In this document: positions 1 to 7,882 of the stretch, piece after piece
How positions within the stretch are numbered: position 1 is the first letter of the stretch
Layout: each line of letters opens with the position of its first letter
From: Faecalibacterium prausnitzii
GTDB taxonomy: Bacteria > Bacillota > Clostridia > Oscillospirales > Ruminococcaceae
Reading direction: 5' to 3'
Assembly (NCBI GenBank): GCA_004558805.1
Contig: SFDE01000017.1
Coordinates: 1 to 64,000, forward strand
Length of the DNA: 64,000 nucleotides
Made by a program: the position numbers and the translations under genes
Notes under the pieces: generated by a model
What the model was told of the DNA's origin: nothing
Database searches by the model: none
Seen by the model: the letters and a program-made list of their open reading frames with translations, nothing else

Positions 1-9
1 AAAATGCGC

Positions 10-15
10 TATACT
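10..15 (+). promoter_or_regulatory. -10 box of the rpsU promoter
   Basis: TATACT lies 64 bases before the rpsU start. Its -35 partner would fall before the window, so only half of the promoter can be seen. Confidence 0.5.
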
Positions 16-78
16 GTCTACTGTTAGTTACCATGTAACAACGAAATTCCTGCCTCACGGTCCAAGGGAGGGAATAAG

Positions 79-255
79 ATGTCGGAAATTCGTGTTAAAG
101 AGGGCGAGTCGCTGGAGAGCGCACTGCGTCGCTTCAAGCGCAGCACTGCCCGCAGCGGTGTGCTCGCAGAGGTCCGTAAGCGCGAGGCTTACGAGAAGCC
201 GTCTGTTAAGCGCAAGAAGAAGTCCGAAGCAGCCCGCAAGCGCAAGTTCAAGTAA
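79..255 (+). CDS. rpsU: 30S ribosomal protein S21
   Basis: A 58-residue, very basic protein that belongs to the small ribosomal subunit and acts near the anti-Shine-Dalgarno end of 16S rRNA. It begins MSEIRVKEGESLESALRRFK, the S21 signature, and ends in a lysine/arginine-rich tail (KRKKKSEAARKRKFK). The ATG at 79 follows AAGGGAGGG at good spacing; an upstream reading extension is unlikely because the family starts here. Length matches Firmicutes S21. It is followed by a strong terminator, so it looks monocistronic. Confidence 0.97.
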   Translation: MSEIRVKEGESLESALRRFKRSTARSGVLAEVRKREAYEKPSVKRKKKSEAARKRKFK

Positions 256-311
256 TTGATCACTTGAAATCGCTGTTGCTTTAGATTTCATACGCGTTGC
301 TAACGCCGATG

Positions 312-345
312 TAGGAGAGTCTGCTCTGCAGACTCTCCTATTTTC
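312..345 (+). terminator. rho-independent terminator of rpsU
   Basis: A perfect 13-bp stem, TAGGAGAGTCTGC (312-324) with GCAGACTCTCCTA (328-340), has a 3-base TCT loop and is followed by TTTTCATTTC. Confidence 0.9.
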
Positions 346-422
346 ATTTCCGGGAGGATACAGGTTTTCCCAGAGCGGGAAACGCTTTCTTACAGAGATC
401 GCAAAAAGGAGAGGGTCTATCT

Positions 423-926
423 ATGCTGATCACCCCCGAATATGTTTTTAAGGACGTCACCCACATCACCCCGGAGTTTCTGGCACAAAAGGGCATCCGG
501 GCACTGGTGCTGGACATCGACAACACCCTTACCGGCGACCGCAGTCAGGAGCTGCCCCCGGAGGTGGCGCAGTGGCTGGACACCATGAAGAACGCCGGAG
601 TCCGGCTTACCATCGTGTCCAACGGCTCGGAAAAGCGGGTGCGCCCCTTTGCCCAGAAGCTGGGGCTTGCCTACCTGTCCCGGTCCGCAAAGCCTCTGTC
701 CTTTGCCATGATGGTGGCACAGCGCCGCATGGGCGTAAAGCGCCGGGAGATGGCAATGGTGGGGGATCAGCTCTACACCGACCGTCTGGCGGCGGCGCTG
801 TACGGCATCCCCGGACTCATGGTGGTGCCCCGGGGTCCGGACCTGAACTCCGGTGTGGTGCTCAAGCGCAAGTGGGAAAAACGCCACTGGCAGCAGTATT
901 ATGACCGGGGAGGAAAGACGCTGTGA
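423..926 (+). CDS. YqeG family HAD IIIA-type phosphatase
   Basis: A 167-residue HAD-superfamily hydrolase of the YqeG type, widespread in Firmicutes. HAD motif I is LDIDNT, with the nucleophile and acid at D31 and D33. Motif II is VSNGS near residue 66, a lysine sits in SAKPLS near 91, and the motif IV aspartates are in VGDQLYTD near 114-120. No transmembrane segment is seen, so it is cytoplasmic. The physiological substrate is not known from sequence. The start follows AAAAAGGAGAGGG. Its stop overlaps the next start by 4 bases (GTGA), so the two are translationally coupled. Confidence 0.9.
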   Translation: MLITPEYVFKDVTHITPEFLAQKGIRALVLDIDNTLTGDRSQELPPEVAQWLDTMKNAGVRLTIVSNGSEKRVRPFAQKLGLAYLSRSAKPLSFAMMVAQRRMGVKRREMAMVGDQLYTDRLAAALYGIPGLMVVPRGPDLNSGVVLKRKWEKRHWQQYYDRGGKTL

Positions 927-1789
927 GCCAGTGGAAGATCCGATTCGGCACTGCAGGCACCGGGGACAGCTTTGCCGCTCAGGGTTATAAGACCAGTCTG
1001 GACGTGCCGGAGTACACCGCAAAAATGGGGCTGAACGCCTTTGAGTACCAGTGCGGGCGGGGCGTCCGGTTGGGGCTGGACAAGGCGCAGAAGATGGCAG
1101 CCCTTGCCGCCCCCAAGGACATCCTGTTCAGCGTCCATGCACCTTATTATATAAGTATGTCCAGCATGGAGGAGGATAAGCGGCTCAATAGCATCCAGTA
1201 CCTGCTGCAAAGCGCAGCGGTGTGCCGGGCGCTGGGCGGCAGACGCATCATCTTCCATTCCGGCAGCTGCGGCAAACAGAGCCGGGAGGCGGCGCTGGAA
1301 AAGGCGCTGGATACCATGCGCCGTGCCGTGGAGGCGCTGGACGAGGCAGGCTTTGAAGATATGACCCTCTGCCCCGAGACCATGGGCAAGGTGGGGCAGC
1401 TGGGCACGCTGGAGGAGGTGCTGGCGCTGTGCGCCGTGGACCGCCGCATCACCCCCTGCATCGACTTTGGGCACCTGAACGCACGGACGCTGGGCGGCAT
1501 CCGATCCAAGGCGGACTACGCCGCCATTCTGGACCGGATGGAGGAGGCGCTGGGAGACCGGCGGGCGCAGCAGTTCCATGTGCATTTCTCCCGCATTGAG
1601 TTCTCCAAGGGCGGCGAAAAGCGTCACTGGACCTTTGCTGACACCCAGTTTGGTCCGGAGCCTCAGCCGCTGATGGAGCTGCTGGCAGAGCGGGGGCTGG
1701 AGCCTGTGGTGATCTGCGAAAGTGCCGGCACCCAGGCAGAGGACGCCTGCGCCATGGAGCGGATGTACCGCGGGGCGTCCAAAATTTGA
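923..1789 (+). CDS. endonuclease IV-like TIM-barrel protein
   Basis: A 288-residue protein of the xylose isomerase-like / AP endonuclease 2 fold. Candidate metal ligands are in the expected order: His in SVHAPYY near 69, His in IIFHSG near 110, Glu in CPETMGK near 149, Asp and His in CIDFGHLNAR near 180, His in FHVHFS near 215, and Glu in VICESAG near 264. Members such as Nfo cut abasic sites, but many clostridial paralogues are not characterised, so a repair role is inferred. The GTG start overlaps the yqeG stop and has GGGGAGG upstream. Confidence 0.8.
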   Translation: MSQWKIRFGTAGTGDSFAAQGYKTSLDVPEYTAKMGLNAFEYQCGRGVRLGLDKAQKMAALAAPKDILFSVHAPYYISMSSMEEDKRLNSIQYLLQSAAVCRALGGRRIIFHSGSCGKQSREAALEKALDTMRRAVEALDEAGFEDMTLCPETMGKVGQLGTLEEVLALCAVDRRITPCIDFGHLNARTLGGIRSKADYAAILDRMEEALGDRRAQQFHVHFSRIEFSKGGEKRHWTFADTQFGPEPQPLMELLAERGLEPVVICESAGTQAEDACAMERMYRGASKI

Positions 1790-1827
1790 AAAAATACCAT
1801 TTTCATCGTCTTTTTTGCCGAAACCCC

Positions 1828-1856
1828 TTGCCAAACGACACGGGATTGGGTAAAAT
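1828..1856 (+). promoter_or_regulatory. efp promoter
   Basis: TTGCCA (1828-1833), a 17-bp spacer and TAAAAT (1851-1856), 52 bases before the efp start. Confidence 0.6.
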
Positions 1857-1907
1857 AAATAGAGATATGCGTTAAGCATCTGAGATTAAACTAATGGAGG
1901 AATTCCT

Positions 1908-2465
1908 ATGATTTCTGCAGGCGAGTTTCGCAACGGCGTGACCTTTGAGCAGGACGGCCAGGTTCTTCAGGTCGTTGAGTTCCAGCACGTTAAGCCCGGC
2001 AAGGGCGCTGCCTTTGTCCGCACCAAGACCAAGAATGTGATCACCGGCTCTGTGGTGGAGACCAGCTACAACCCCACTGCAAAGTTCCCGCAGGCATTCA
2101 TCGAGCGCAAGGATGTTACCTACAGCTACGAGGATGGCGATCTGTACCACTTTATGGACAACGAGACCTACGATGACATCCCCGTCAACGCAGCCGATGT
2201 GCCGGATAACTTCAAGTTCTGCAAGGAGAACGAGCTGTGCAAGCTGCTGAGCTACAAGGGCAAGGTCTTCAGCGTTGAGATCCCCAACTTCATCGAGCTG
2301 GAAGTCACCCAGACTGAGCCGGGTGTCAAGGGCAACACTGCCACCAACACCCTGAAGCCCGCTACTGTGGAGACCGGTGCCGAGATCCGTGTGCCCCTGT
2401 TCATCAACGAGGGCGACCACATCCGCATCGATACCCGCACTGGCGAGTATATGGAGCGCGTCTGA
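1908..2465 (+). CDS. efp: translation elongation factor P
   Basis: A 185-residue EF-P, which rescues ribosomes stalled at polyproline stretches. The KOW-like N-terminal domain carries the loop PGKG with K32, the residue that is post-translationally modified in Firmicutes such as Bacillus. Two OB-like domains follow, and the C-terminus DHIRIDTRTGEYMERV is the conserved EF-P ending. The length is normal. The start follows ATGGAGGAATTCCT. It has its own promoter and a terminator just after the stop. Confidence 0.98.
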   Translation: MISAGEFRNGVTFEQDGQVLQVVEFQHVKPGKGAAFVRTKTKNVITGSVVETSYNPTAKFPQAFIERKDVTYSYEDGDLYHFMDNETYDDIPVNAADVPDNFKFCKENELCKLLSYKGKVFSVEIPNFIELEVTQTEPGVKGNTATNTLKPATVETGAEIRVPLFINEGDHIRIDTRTGEYMERV

Positions 2466-2481
2466 TCCTTCAAAGATCGCC

Positions 2482-2516
2482 AACCGGGCAGCGGGCAACC
2501 GTTTGCCCGGTTTTTT
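2482..2516 (+). terminator. terminator of efp
   Basis: CGGGCAA (2492-2498) pairs with TTGCCCG (2503-2509). An alternative stem uses AACCGGGCA with TGCCCGGTT. TTTTTT follows. Confidence 0.85.
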
Positions 2517-2563
2517 ACAAACCGGGATGGACCCGTTTTTAAAAATCAAGGAGGGCATTTCGT

Positions 2564-3142
2564 ATGGAACTGAGCAAAAAGGCTGCATATCTGCAGGGTC
2601 TGGTGGACGGTCTGGGCGTGGACGAGTCCACCAAGGAAGGCAAGATCATCCGGGCGATGAGCCAGCTGCTGACAGAGATGACCGATGCCATGGAGGCTAT
2701 GGACGAGGACCTGTCCCGTGCGTACGACCAGATCAATGACCTCAGCGATGAGCTGGAGGATCTGGAAGCGGATCTGTACGAGGATGAGGACGAGGACGAC
2801 GAGGATCAGGACTCTGACGAAGAGAACGAGGATGACGCCAACGACGACGACATCGCCAGTGAGCCCTTCTATGAGGTGGCGTGCCCCAACTGCGGCGAGA
2901 CCGTCTACGTCAGCGAGGACGATCTGGATGCCGGAGAGGCAAACTGCACCCACTGCGGCGTGACCTTTGAGGTGGCGCTGGAAGGCGAAGAGGAAGAGCC
3001 GGAGGATGGCGCTGTTCAGTACGAGGTCACCTGCCCGGACTGCGGCACCACCGCCGTGTTTGAGGAAGATGAGCTGCTGGACGGGGAGCCCAAGTGCCCC
3101 AACTGCGGCAAGACTCTGGACTTTGAGGTCACCGAGGAGTAA
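2564..3142 (+). CDS. CD1247 N-terminal domain protein with two zinc ribbons
   Basis: A 192-residue acidic cytoplasmic protein. Residues 1-70 form the helical domain typical of clostridial CD1247-type proteins (MELSKKAAYLQGLVDGLGV...). Residues 71-100 are almost entirely Asp and Glu. Two zinc-ribbon modules follow: CPNCG...CTHCG near 111-134 and CPDCG...CPNCG near 156-182, each with two CxxC knuckles. The function is unknown; zinc binding is inferred from the cysteine pattern. It has a strong AAGGAGGGC ribosome site and lies between two terminators, so it is probably transcribed alone. Confidence 0.75.
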   Translation: MELSKKAAYLQGLVDGLGVDESTKEGKIIRAMSQLLTEMTDAMEAMDEDLSRAYDQINDLSDELEDLEADLYEDEDEDDEDQDSDEENEDDANDDDIASEPFYEVACPNCGETVYVSEDDLDAGEANCTHCGVTFEVALEGEEEEPEDGAVQYEVTCPDCGTTAVFEEDELLDGEPKCPNCGKTLDFEVTEE

Positions 3143-3171
3143 ACGCTCCCGGCACCTGCCGCCGGATAAAC

Positions 3172-3211
3172 AAAAAGGACTGCCGTGCTTTTGAGCACAG
3201 CAGTCCTTTTT
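3172..3211. terminator. bidirectional terminator between convergent genes
   Basis: AAAAAGGACTGC and GCAGTCCTTTTT flank an inner GTGCT/AGCAC stem, giving a T-run on both strands between the zinc-ribbon gene and the leftward small gene. Confidence 0.85.
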
Positions 3212-3231
3212 GTACCGGGAAAAACAGGCGG

Positions 3232-3519
3232 TTACTTTGCCGCGTTTGCCTTCTGCAGCCAGATGCTGCCGATATCCAGTGCATTATACAGACCGTGCTT
3301 GGTGGTCTGGCGTGCCACACGCTCCTGAGGAGCCTTGGAGGTATCGGTAGAGAGCAGCATCAGATGAACCTTATCTGCCACCTGCTGTTCGCCCACAGGG
3401 GTGGTGGTCAGGATCTGGAGATAAAGCACATAAGGATCGGTCATGCGACCGTAGTACAGCTCGTTGTCCTTACGGACGAGGGGCTTGCCTTTATAAGTCA
3501 GTTTCGGGGTAAATGCCAT
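3232..3519 (-). CDS. hypothetical protein, 95 residues
   Basis: A 95-residue soluble protein beginning MAFTPKLTYKGKPLVRK and ending in a basic/alanine tail (WLQKANAAK). No motif is recognised. The start is chosen at 3519 because AGGGAGG lies 9 bases upstream; the longer reading frame from 3564 lacks a ribosome site and overlaps the promoter -10 box. It is monocistronic, with its own promoter (3553-3582) and a terminator. It looks like a conserved family protein of unknown role. Confidence 0.7.
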   Translation of the reverse strand: MAFTPKLTYKGKPLVRKDNELYYGRMTDPYVLYLQILTTTPVGEQQVADKVHLMLLSTDTSKAPQERVARQTTKHGLYNALDIGSIWLQKANAAK

Positions 3520-3552
3520 CGTGAAAGCCTCCCTATCGTTTAGATTCAATTT

Positions 3553-3582
3553 AGTATAGCACACTTACAACATCAGATGCAA
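3553..3582 (-). promoter_or_regulatory. promoter of the 95-residue hypothetical gene
   Basis: Read leftward: TTGCAT (3577-3582), an 18-bp spacer and TATACT (3553-3558). Confidence 0.6.
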
Positions 3583-3630
3583 GTCCTGCACCAAATGCAC
3601 AACGGTTTTTTGCGCCGGTGCAAATGGGAC

Positions 3631-3658
3631 TTGTCCCCCTGCAAAGATATGGTATACT
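3631..3658 (+). promoter_or_regulatory. promoter of the GDSL hydrolase gene
   Basis: TTGTCC (3631-3636), a 16-bp spacer and TATACT (3653-3658), diverging from the leftward promoter nearby. Confidence 0.5.
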
Positions 3659-3721
3659 ATAGATAACGGCGCACCGGGGCATTGGCACAGCACCCCGTGC
3701 GGGAAACGGGGGGCACAGCCT

Positions 3722-4621
3722 ATGGCAGATTATCAGGAATACCGGCGCAGGATCCTGCACCGGCGGTGGCGTAGAAGGATCATGACGGTGACCTTGATCC
3801 TCCTTTTGATCCTTCTGGGATCCGTCGGCGTCATGTGGAAGCGTCTCCACCGGGAACAGATCCCGCCTACCCTGCAGGAGAACACCATTCTGTATGGGGT
3901 CACCAACGACACCAGCTGGAACACCCTCAGCTACCAGCCCACCCGCACCGTCACGGTGCGCACCCTGTCCAATAGTACCGAGACGGCGCTGGATTTCCGC
4001 ATGGCAGCTCTGCCCCAGACCGAGGCGGTGGATAAAAGCTGGTTTGCGGACGTGAGCTTTGTGGGTGACAGCCTGACTCAGGGGATGCAGATGTACGATA
4101 CCGGTCTGCCGGGGGCAAAGTTCTGCGCCTATAAGGGAGTGGGACCCAACGCCATCGTCAACGGCACCAGCTGCAAGCGTGCCGACGGCACGGTAGAGGT
4201 GCCCTTGGAGGCGTTGACCGCCCAGAAACCCAAGGCGGTGTACGTTTTGCTGGGCACCAACGTGCTGGGGCGGGACGTGGATTACACCAGCTTTTTGACT
4301 TATTACCGGCTGATGCTGGACATGATCGCCCAGTCCTTGCCGGGGACCCCCATCTATGTGCAGTCCATCACGCCGGTGCGCCCGGAAGTCAGTGCCGGGG
4401 CAGGGCATGAGGGGCTGAACCGGGACCGGCTCTGCCGCATCAACAACGAGGTGGCGGCAATTGCGCTGGAAAAGAACTGCTGCTTCCTCAACCTGTGGGA
4501 GGTGCTGGCAGACGAAAACGGAGACCTGAAGGCGGAGTATGCCCAGCCCGACGGCTACCACATCCGCCCCGAAGGCTATGCTGCATGGTCGGAGTACCTG
4601 TGCACCCATACCGTCCAGTAA
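3722..4621 (+). CDS. membrane-anchored SGNH/GDSL hydrolase
   Basis: A 299-residue protein with a basic N-terminus and one membrane helix at about residues 20-37 (MTVTLILLLILLGSVGVMW), placing the rest outside the cell. The hydrolase domain has block I FVGDSLTQG (Ser near 117), block III LLGTNVLG (Asn near 179) and block V DGYHIRPEG (Asp-x-x-His near 280), so the catalytic set is complete. Such enzymes deacylate or deacetylate lipids, peptidoglycan or polysaccharide; the substrate here is unknown. The gene is isolated between its own promoter and a bidirectional terminator. Confidence 0.82.
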   Translation: MADYQEYRRRILHRRWRRRIMTVTLILLLILLGSVGVMWKRLHREQIPPTLQENTILYGVTNDTSWNTLSYQPTRTVTVRTLSNSTETALDFRMAALPQTEAVDKSWFADVSFVGDSLTQGMQMYDTGLPGAKFCAYKGVGPNAIVNGTSCKRADGTVEVPLEALTAQKPKAVYVLLGTNVLGRDVDYTSFLTYYRLMLDMIAQSLPGTPIYVQSITPVRPEVSAGAGHEGLNRDRLCRINNEVAAIALEKNCCFLNLWEVLADENGDLKAEYAQPDGYHIRPEGYAAWSEYLCTHTVQ

Positions 4622-4640
4622 ACAGAGAACCAGAACACAA

Positions 4641-4676
4641 AAAAGGGTCCGGTCCCCGCAGGGACCGGACCCTTTT
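4641..4676. terminator. bidirectional terminator between GDSL gene and fhs
   Basis: AAAAGGGTCCGGTCCC pairs with GGGACCGGACCCTTTT around a CGCA loop; both strands end in a T-run. Confidence 0.92.
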
Positions 4677-4703
4677 GTTATGCTATAGTTTCCGCAGGCG
4701 GGA

Positions 4704-6365
4704 TCAGAACAGACCGGTGATCTTGCCCTCAGCGTCCACGTCAATGTTGACGGCGGCGGGCTTTTTGGGCAGACCCGGCATGGTCATGATGTTGCCGCAG
4801 ATCACCACCACGAAACCGGCACCGGCGGCAAGGCGGACCTCCCGCACCTCCATGGTAAAGCCGGTGGGAGCGGCAATGAGCTTGGCGTTATCGCTGAAGC
4901 TGTACTGGGTCTTGGCAATGCACACCGGCAGGTTGCCGTAGCCCATCTCGGTAAGCTCTGCAAGAGTCTTGCTGGCGGCGGCGCTGAAGTTTACCCCGTC
5001 GGCACGGTAGATCTTGGTGGCAATGGCGTTGATCTTGTCCTTCAGGGACATTTCCAGCGGGTAGGTGTACTGGATGGGACGATCCTCCATCACTTCCAGC
5101 ACCTTTTCTGCCAGAGCTTTGCCGCCCTCGCCGCCCTTGGCAAAGACCTCGCTGAGGACACAGGGCACACCCTGCTGGGCGCAGACCTGCTCCACGTAGG
5201 CGTGCTCCTCCGGGGTGTCGGTGGGGAAGGCGTTGATCGCCACCACCACCGGCAGACCAAAGCCGTTCTTCAGGTTGTCAATGTGGCGGATGAGGTTGGC
5301 GGCACCTGCCTTCACCGCCTCCAGATTGGGCTGGTTCAGGTCTGCCTTTGCCACGCCGCCGTGGCTCTTCAGGGCGCGGATGGTGGCGACCAGCACGCAG
5401 GCGGAGGGGGCGATGCCGGCATAGCGGCACTTGATGTCCAAAAACTTTTCTGCACCCAGATCCGCACCAAAGCCTGCCTCGGTGATGGTATAGTCTGCCA
5501 GAGACAGGCTCAGCTTGGTGGCAAGGACGCTGTTGCAGCCGTGGGCAATGTTGGCAAAGGGTCCGCCGTGGATGATGGCAGGGTTGTTTTCCAGAGTCTG
5601 CACCAGATTGGGGTCCAGTGCGTCCTTCAGCAGGGCAGTCATGGCACCGGCGGCGCCGATCTCACCGGCAGTCACCGGCTTGCCCTCGTAGGTGTAGGCG
5701 CAGACGATCTTGGAGAGCCGGTCCTTCAGGTCGGAGATGCTGGTGGCAAGGCAGAAGATCGCCATGACCTCGCTGGCGACGGTGATGTCAAAGCCGTCCT
5801 CCCGGGGAGTGCCGTTGACCTTGCCCCCCAGACCGTCCACGATGAACCGCAGCTGCCGGTCGTTCATGTCCATGCAGCGCTTCCAGGTGATGCGGCGGGG
5901 GTCGATGTTCAGGGGGTTGCCCTGCTGGATGCTGTTGTCGATCATTGCCGCCAGCAGGTTGTTGGCGGTGCCGATGGCGTGGAGGTCACCGGTAAAGTGG
6001 AGGTTGATGTCCTCCATGGGCACCACCTGTGCATAGCCGCCGCCGGCTGCGCCGCCCTTGATGCCGAACACGGGACCCAGAGAAGGCTCCCGCAGGCAGA
6101 GCATGGTCTTTTTGCCCAGAGCGTTCATGGCGTCTGCCAGACCCACGCTGGTAGTGGTCTTGCCCTCACCGGCAGGGGTGGGGCTGATGGCGGTGACCAG
6201 AATCAGTTTGCCCTGCTTTTTGGCGTTGTGGATCAGCCGATGGTCGATCTTTGCCTTGTAGCGTCCGTAGGGGATCACGCTTTCCTCCGCAAGCCCCAGC
6301 GAGGCAGCGATCTCGGTGATGGGTTTCATTCTGGCTTCCTGTGCGATCTCGATATCGGTTTTCAT
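4704..6365 (-). CDS. fhs: formate--tetrahydrofolate ligase
   Basis: A 553-residue 10-formyl-tetrahydrofolate synthetase (ATP + formate + THF), feeding purine and one-carbon metabolism. The P-loop-like TPAGEGKT is at residues 63-70, and further conserved family blocks include FNIAHGCNS-type (FANIAHGCNSVLA) and the C-terminal GAGFVVVICGNIMTMPGLPK. The start at 6365 (MKTDIEIAQ) is set by AAGGAGG 7 bases upstream; the reading frame runs upstream only because it passes through the riboswitch leader. Length is normal. Expression is likely raised by ZTP through the leader at 6385-6507. Confidence 0.98.
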   Translation of the reverse strand: MKTDIEIAQEARMKPITEIAASLGLAEESVIPYGRYKAKIDHRLIHNAKKQGKLILVTAISPTPAGEGKTTTSVGLADAMNALGKKTMLCLREPSLGPVFGIKGGAAGGGYAQVVPMEDINLHFTGDLHAIGTANNLLAAMIDNSIQQGNPLNIDPRRITWKRCMDMNDRQLRFIVDGLGGKVNGTPREDGFDITVASEVMAIFCLATSISDLKDRLSKIVCAYTYEGKPVTAGEIGAAGAMTALLKDALDPNLVQTLENNPAIIHGGPFANIAHGCNSVLATKLSLSLADYTITEAGFGADLGAEKFLDIKCRYAGIAPSACVLVATIRALKSHGGVAKADLNQPNLEAVKAGAANLIRHIDNLKNGFGLPVVVAINAFPTDTPEEHAYVEQVCAQQGVPCVLSEVFAKGGEGGKALAEKVLEVMEDRPIQYTYPLEMSLKDKINAIATKIYRADGVNFSAAASKTLAELTEMGYGNLPVCIAKTQYSFSDNAKLIAAPTGFTMEVREVRLAAGAGFVVVICGNIMTMPGLPKKPAAVNIDVDAEGKITGLF

Positions 6366-6384
6366 CAGACATCCTCCTTGGTAA

Positions 6385-6426
6385 GAAAAAAGGACAGCTT
6401 CGCGCAGCGGTTGCGCAAAGCTGCCC
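6385..6426 (-). terminator. riboswitch-controlled terminator before fhs
   Basis: Read leftward, GGGCAGCTTTGCGCA pairs with TGCGCGAAGCTGTCC and is followed by TTTTTT. The 5' bases of this stem (GGGC) are also the last conserved bases of the ZTP aptamer, so ligand binding and termination should exclude each other. Confidence 0.85.
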
Positions 6427-6507
6427 AGACGGTCGGCATTCACATACTCCCGTACAGCTGCACTGTGGTGCTCCACAACGTTCCGTCAGCAGCGGTGCGG
6501 TCTCTAT
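6422..6507 (-). promoter_or_regulatory. ZTP (pfl) riboswitch upstream of fhs
   Basis: Read leftward, the leader contains CTGACGGAAC, a hairpin TGTGG-agc-CCACA, a variable linker, and then GCCGACCGTCTGGGCA. These are the two conserved halves of the ZTP/ZMP-sensing pfl motif, which forms an H-type pseudoknot across the linker. Known pfl RNAs commonly control fhs and purine genes. The aptamer lies between a good promoter and an intrinsic terminator, so regulation by antitermination is inferred. Confidence 0.92.
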
Positions 6508-6513
6508 GAGGTT

Positions 6514-6543
6514 AAGATAGCACATCTGCAGGGTGTTTGTCAA
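6514..6543 (-). promoter_or_regulatory. fhs promoter
   Basis: Read leftward: TTGACA (6538-6543), an 18-bp spacer and TATCTT (6514-6519). Transcription would begin just before the aptamer. Confidence 0.75.
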
Positions 6544-6584
6544 GGAAAAACATTTCCGAAATTTTGCAAAAGCCTGCGGGAGCT

Positions 6585-6613
6585 TTGCGTTATGGAGATA
6601 ATTGTGCTATACT
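6585..6613 (+). promoter_or_regulatory. promoter of the cysteine desulfurase-thiI-cinA run
   Basis: TTGCGT (6585-6590), a 17-bp spacer and TATACT (6608-6613). Confidence 0.6.
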
Positions 6614-6669
6614 TAAACTGGTTTAGTATGAAAACTTATAATTTGCGATAGAAAGCAGGAAATCCGTTT

Positions 6670-7821
6670 ATGCTGCAAAATCCTGAATTGCATTATCTGG
6701 ACAACGCCGCCACCACCATGGTGGCACCGGAGGTGGCGCAGGTCATCCACAAGGCGATGGAGGAACACTGGGCAAACCCCTCCAGCCTCTACACCCCCGG
6801 CGCCCGCAGCGAAGAGGCGCTGAACGCCGCCCGTGCCGCCGTGGCACGGACCCTGGGCTGCAAGCCCCGGGAGCTGTACTTTACCTCCTGCGGCAGCGAG
6901 AGCAACAACCTTGCCCTGCTGGGCGCGGCGGCGACCCGCAGCTTTGGCAAGGGCATCGTGGTGTCCGGCTTTGAACATCCCAGCGTCCAGCGCCCGCTGG
7001 AAAAGCTGGCAAAGCTGGGCTATGAGGTCACCGTGGTGCCGCCCCGTGCCGATGGCACGCTGGATGTGGACCAGATGCTGGAACAGGTGGGCAAGGGCAC
7101 CATCCTGGTGGCGTGCATGATGGTCAACAACGAGATTGGCACCCGCAACGACGTGGAGCGCCTTGCCGCCGAGGTAAAGCGCCGCAACAGTCGCACCATC
7201 GTCCATGTGGACGCCGTGCAGGCGTGGATGCGGGTGCCCATCAAGCTGGCAAACATCGACACCCTGTCGGTGAGCGGACACAAGATCCACGCCCCCAAGG
7301 GCATCGGCGCACTGTACCTTTCCGACAGCCTTATGCAGGCATTCCAGCCTCCCTATCTGGGCGGGGAGCAGGAGCGGGGACTTCGCCCCGGCACCGAGAA
7401 CCTGCCCTATGCTGTGGGGCTCGCCGCCGCTGCCACCCGTCTGGCAAAGACCATGAAGAGCCGGGACACCGCCATGCGGCAGCTGAATCAGCAGCTGCGG
7501 CAGGGGCTGCAGGCGTTTCCGGAAGTGGTGATCAACAGCCCCGACAGCGCTGTGCCGGAGGTGCTGAACTTCAGCCAGATGTGCATCAAGAGCGAGACCA
7601 TGCTCGCCTTCCTTGCCGAAAAGCAGATCTACGTTTCCTCGGCAAGTGCCTGCGGACGGGGACAGCCCAGCCACACCCTTGCCGCCATGGGACTGGACCC
7701 CCTTGCCATCGACACCGCCATCCGGGTGTCTTTCTGTGCAGACAACACCCCGGAGGATGTGGACGCTTTCCTGAACCGCTTTGAAGAGGGCATGAAGACC
7801 CTGCAGCGGATCCGGAAATGA
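6670..7821 (+). CDS. cysteine desulfurase (NifS/IscS family)
   Basis: A 383-residue PLP enzyme that takes sulfur from cysteine to form an enzyme-bound persulfide. The N-terminal YLDNAATT is typical. The PLP-binding lysine is in SVSGHKIHAPKG near residue 200, and the sulfur-carrying cysteine is in SSASACGRG near 321, in a short active-site loop. It lies just upstream of thiI, so it probably supplies persulfide sulfur for 4-thiouridine in tRNA, as NifZ does in Bacillus. The start at 6670 sits after a weak AAAGCAGGAAA site. It forms a transcription unit with thiI and cinA. Confidence 0.93.
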   Translation: MLQNPELHYLDNAATTMVAPEVAQVIHKAMEEHWANPSSLYTPGARSEEALNAARAAVARTLGCKPRELYFTSCGSESNNLALLGAAATRSFGKGIVVSGFEHPSVQRPLEKLAKLGYEVTVVPPRADGTLDVDQMLEQVGKGTILVACMMVNNEIGTRNDVERLAAEVKRRNSRTIVHVDAVQAWMRVPIKLANIDTLSVSGHKIHAPKGIGALYLSDSLMQAFQPPYLGGEQERGLRPGTENLPYAVGLAAAATRLAKTMKSRDTAMRQLNQQLRQGLQAFPEVVINSPDSAVPEVLNFSQMCIKSETMLAFLAEKQIYVSSASACGRGQPSHTLAAMGLDPLAIDTAIRVSFCADNTPEDVDAFLNRFEEGMKTLQRIRK

Positions 7822-7882
7822 CCCTTCCTCATAAAAATACATAGGCGGAAAACACATCAGAACACTGAGGAGTACAACATTT

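Noticed and set aside
6385..6507. A tetrahydrofolate riboswitch before fhs
   Set aside because: The THF consensus is not present; the conserved halves are those of the ZTP (pfl) motif.
5202..6509. A 435-codon plus-strand frame
   Set aside because: It is antisense to fhs, low in protein-like pattern, and runs into the riboswitch region.
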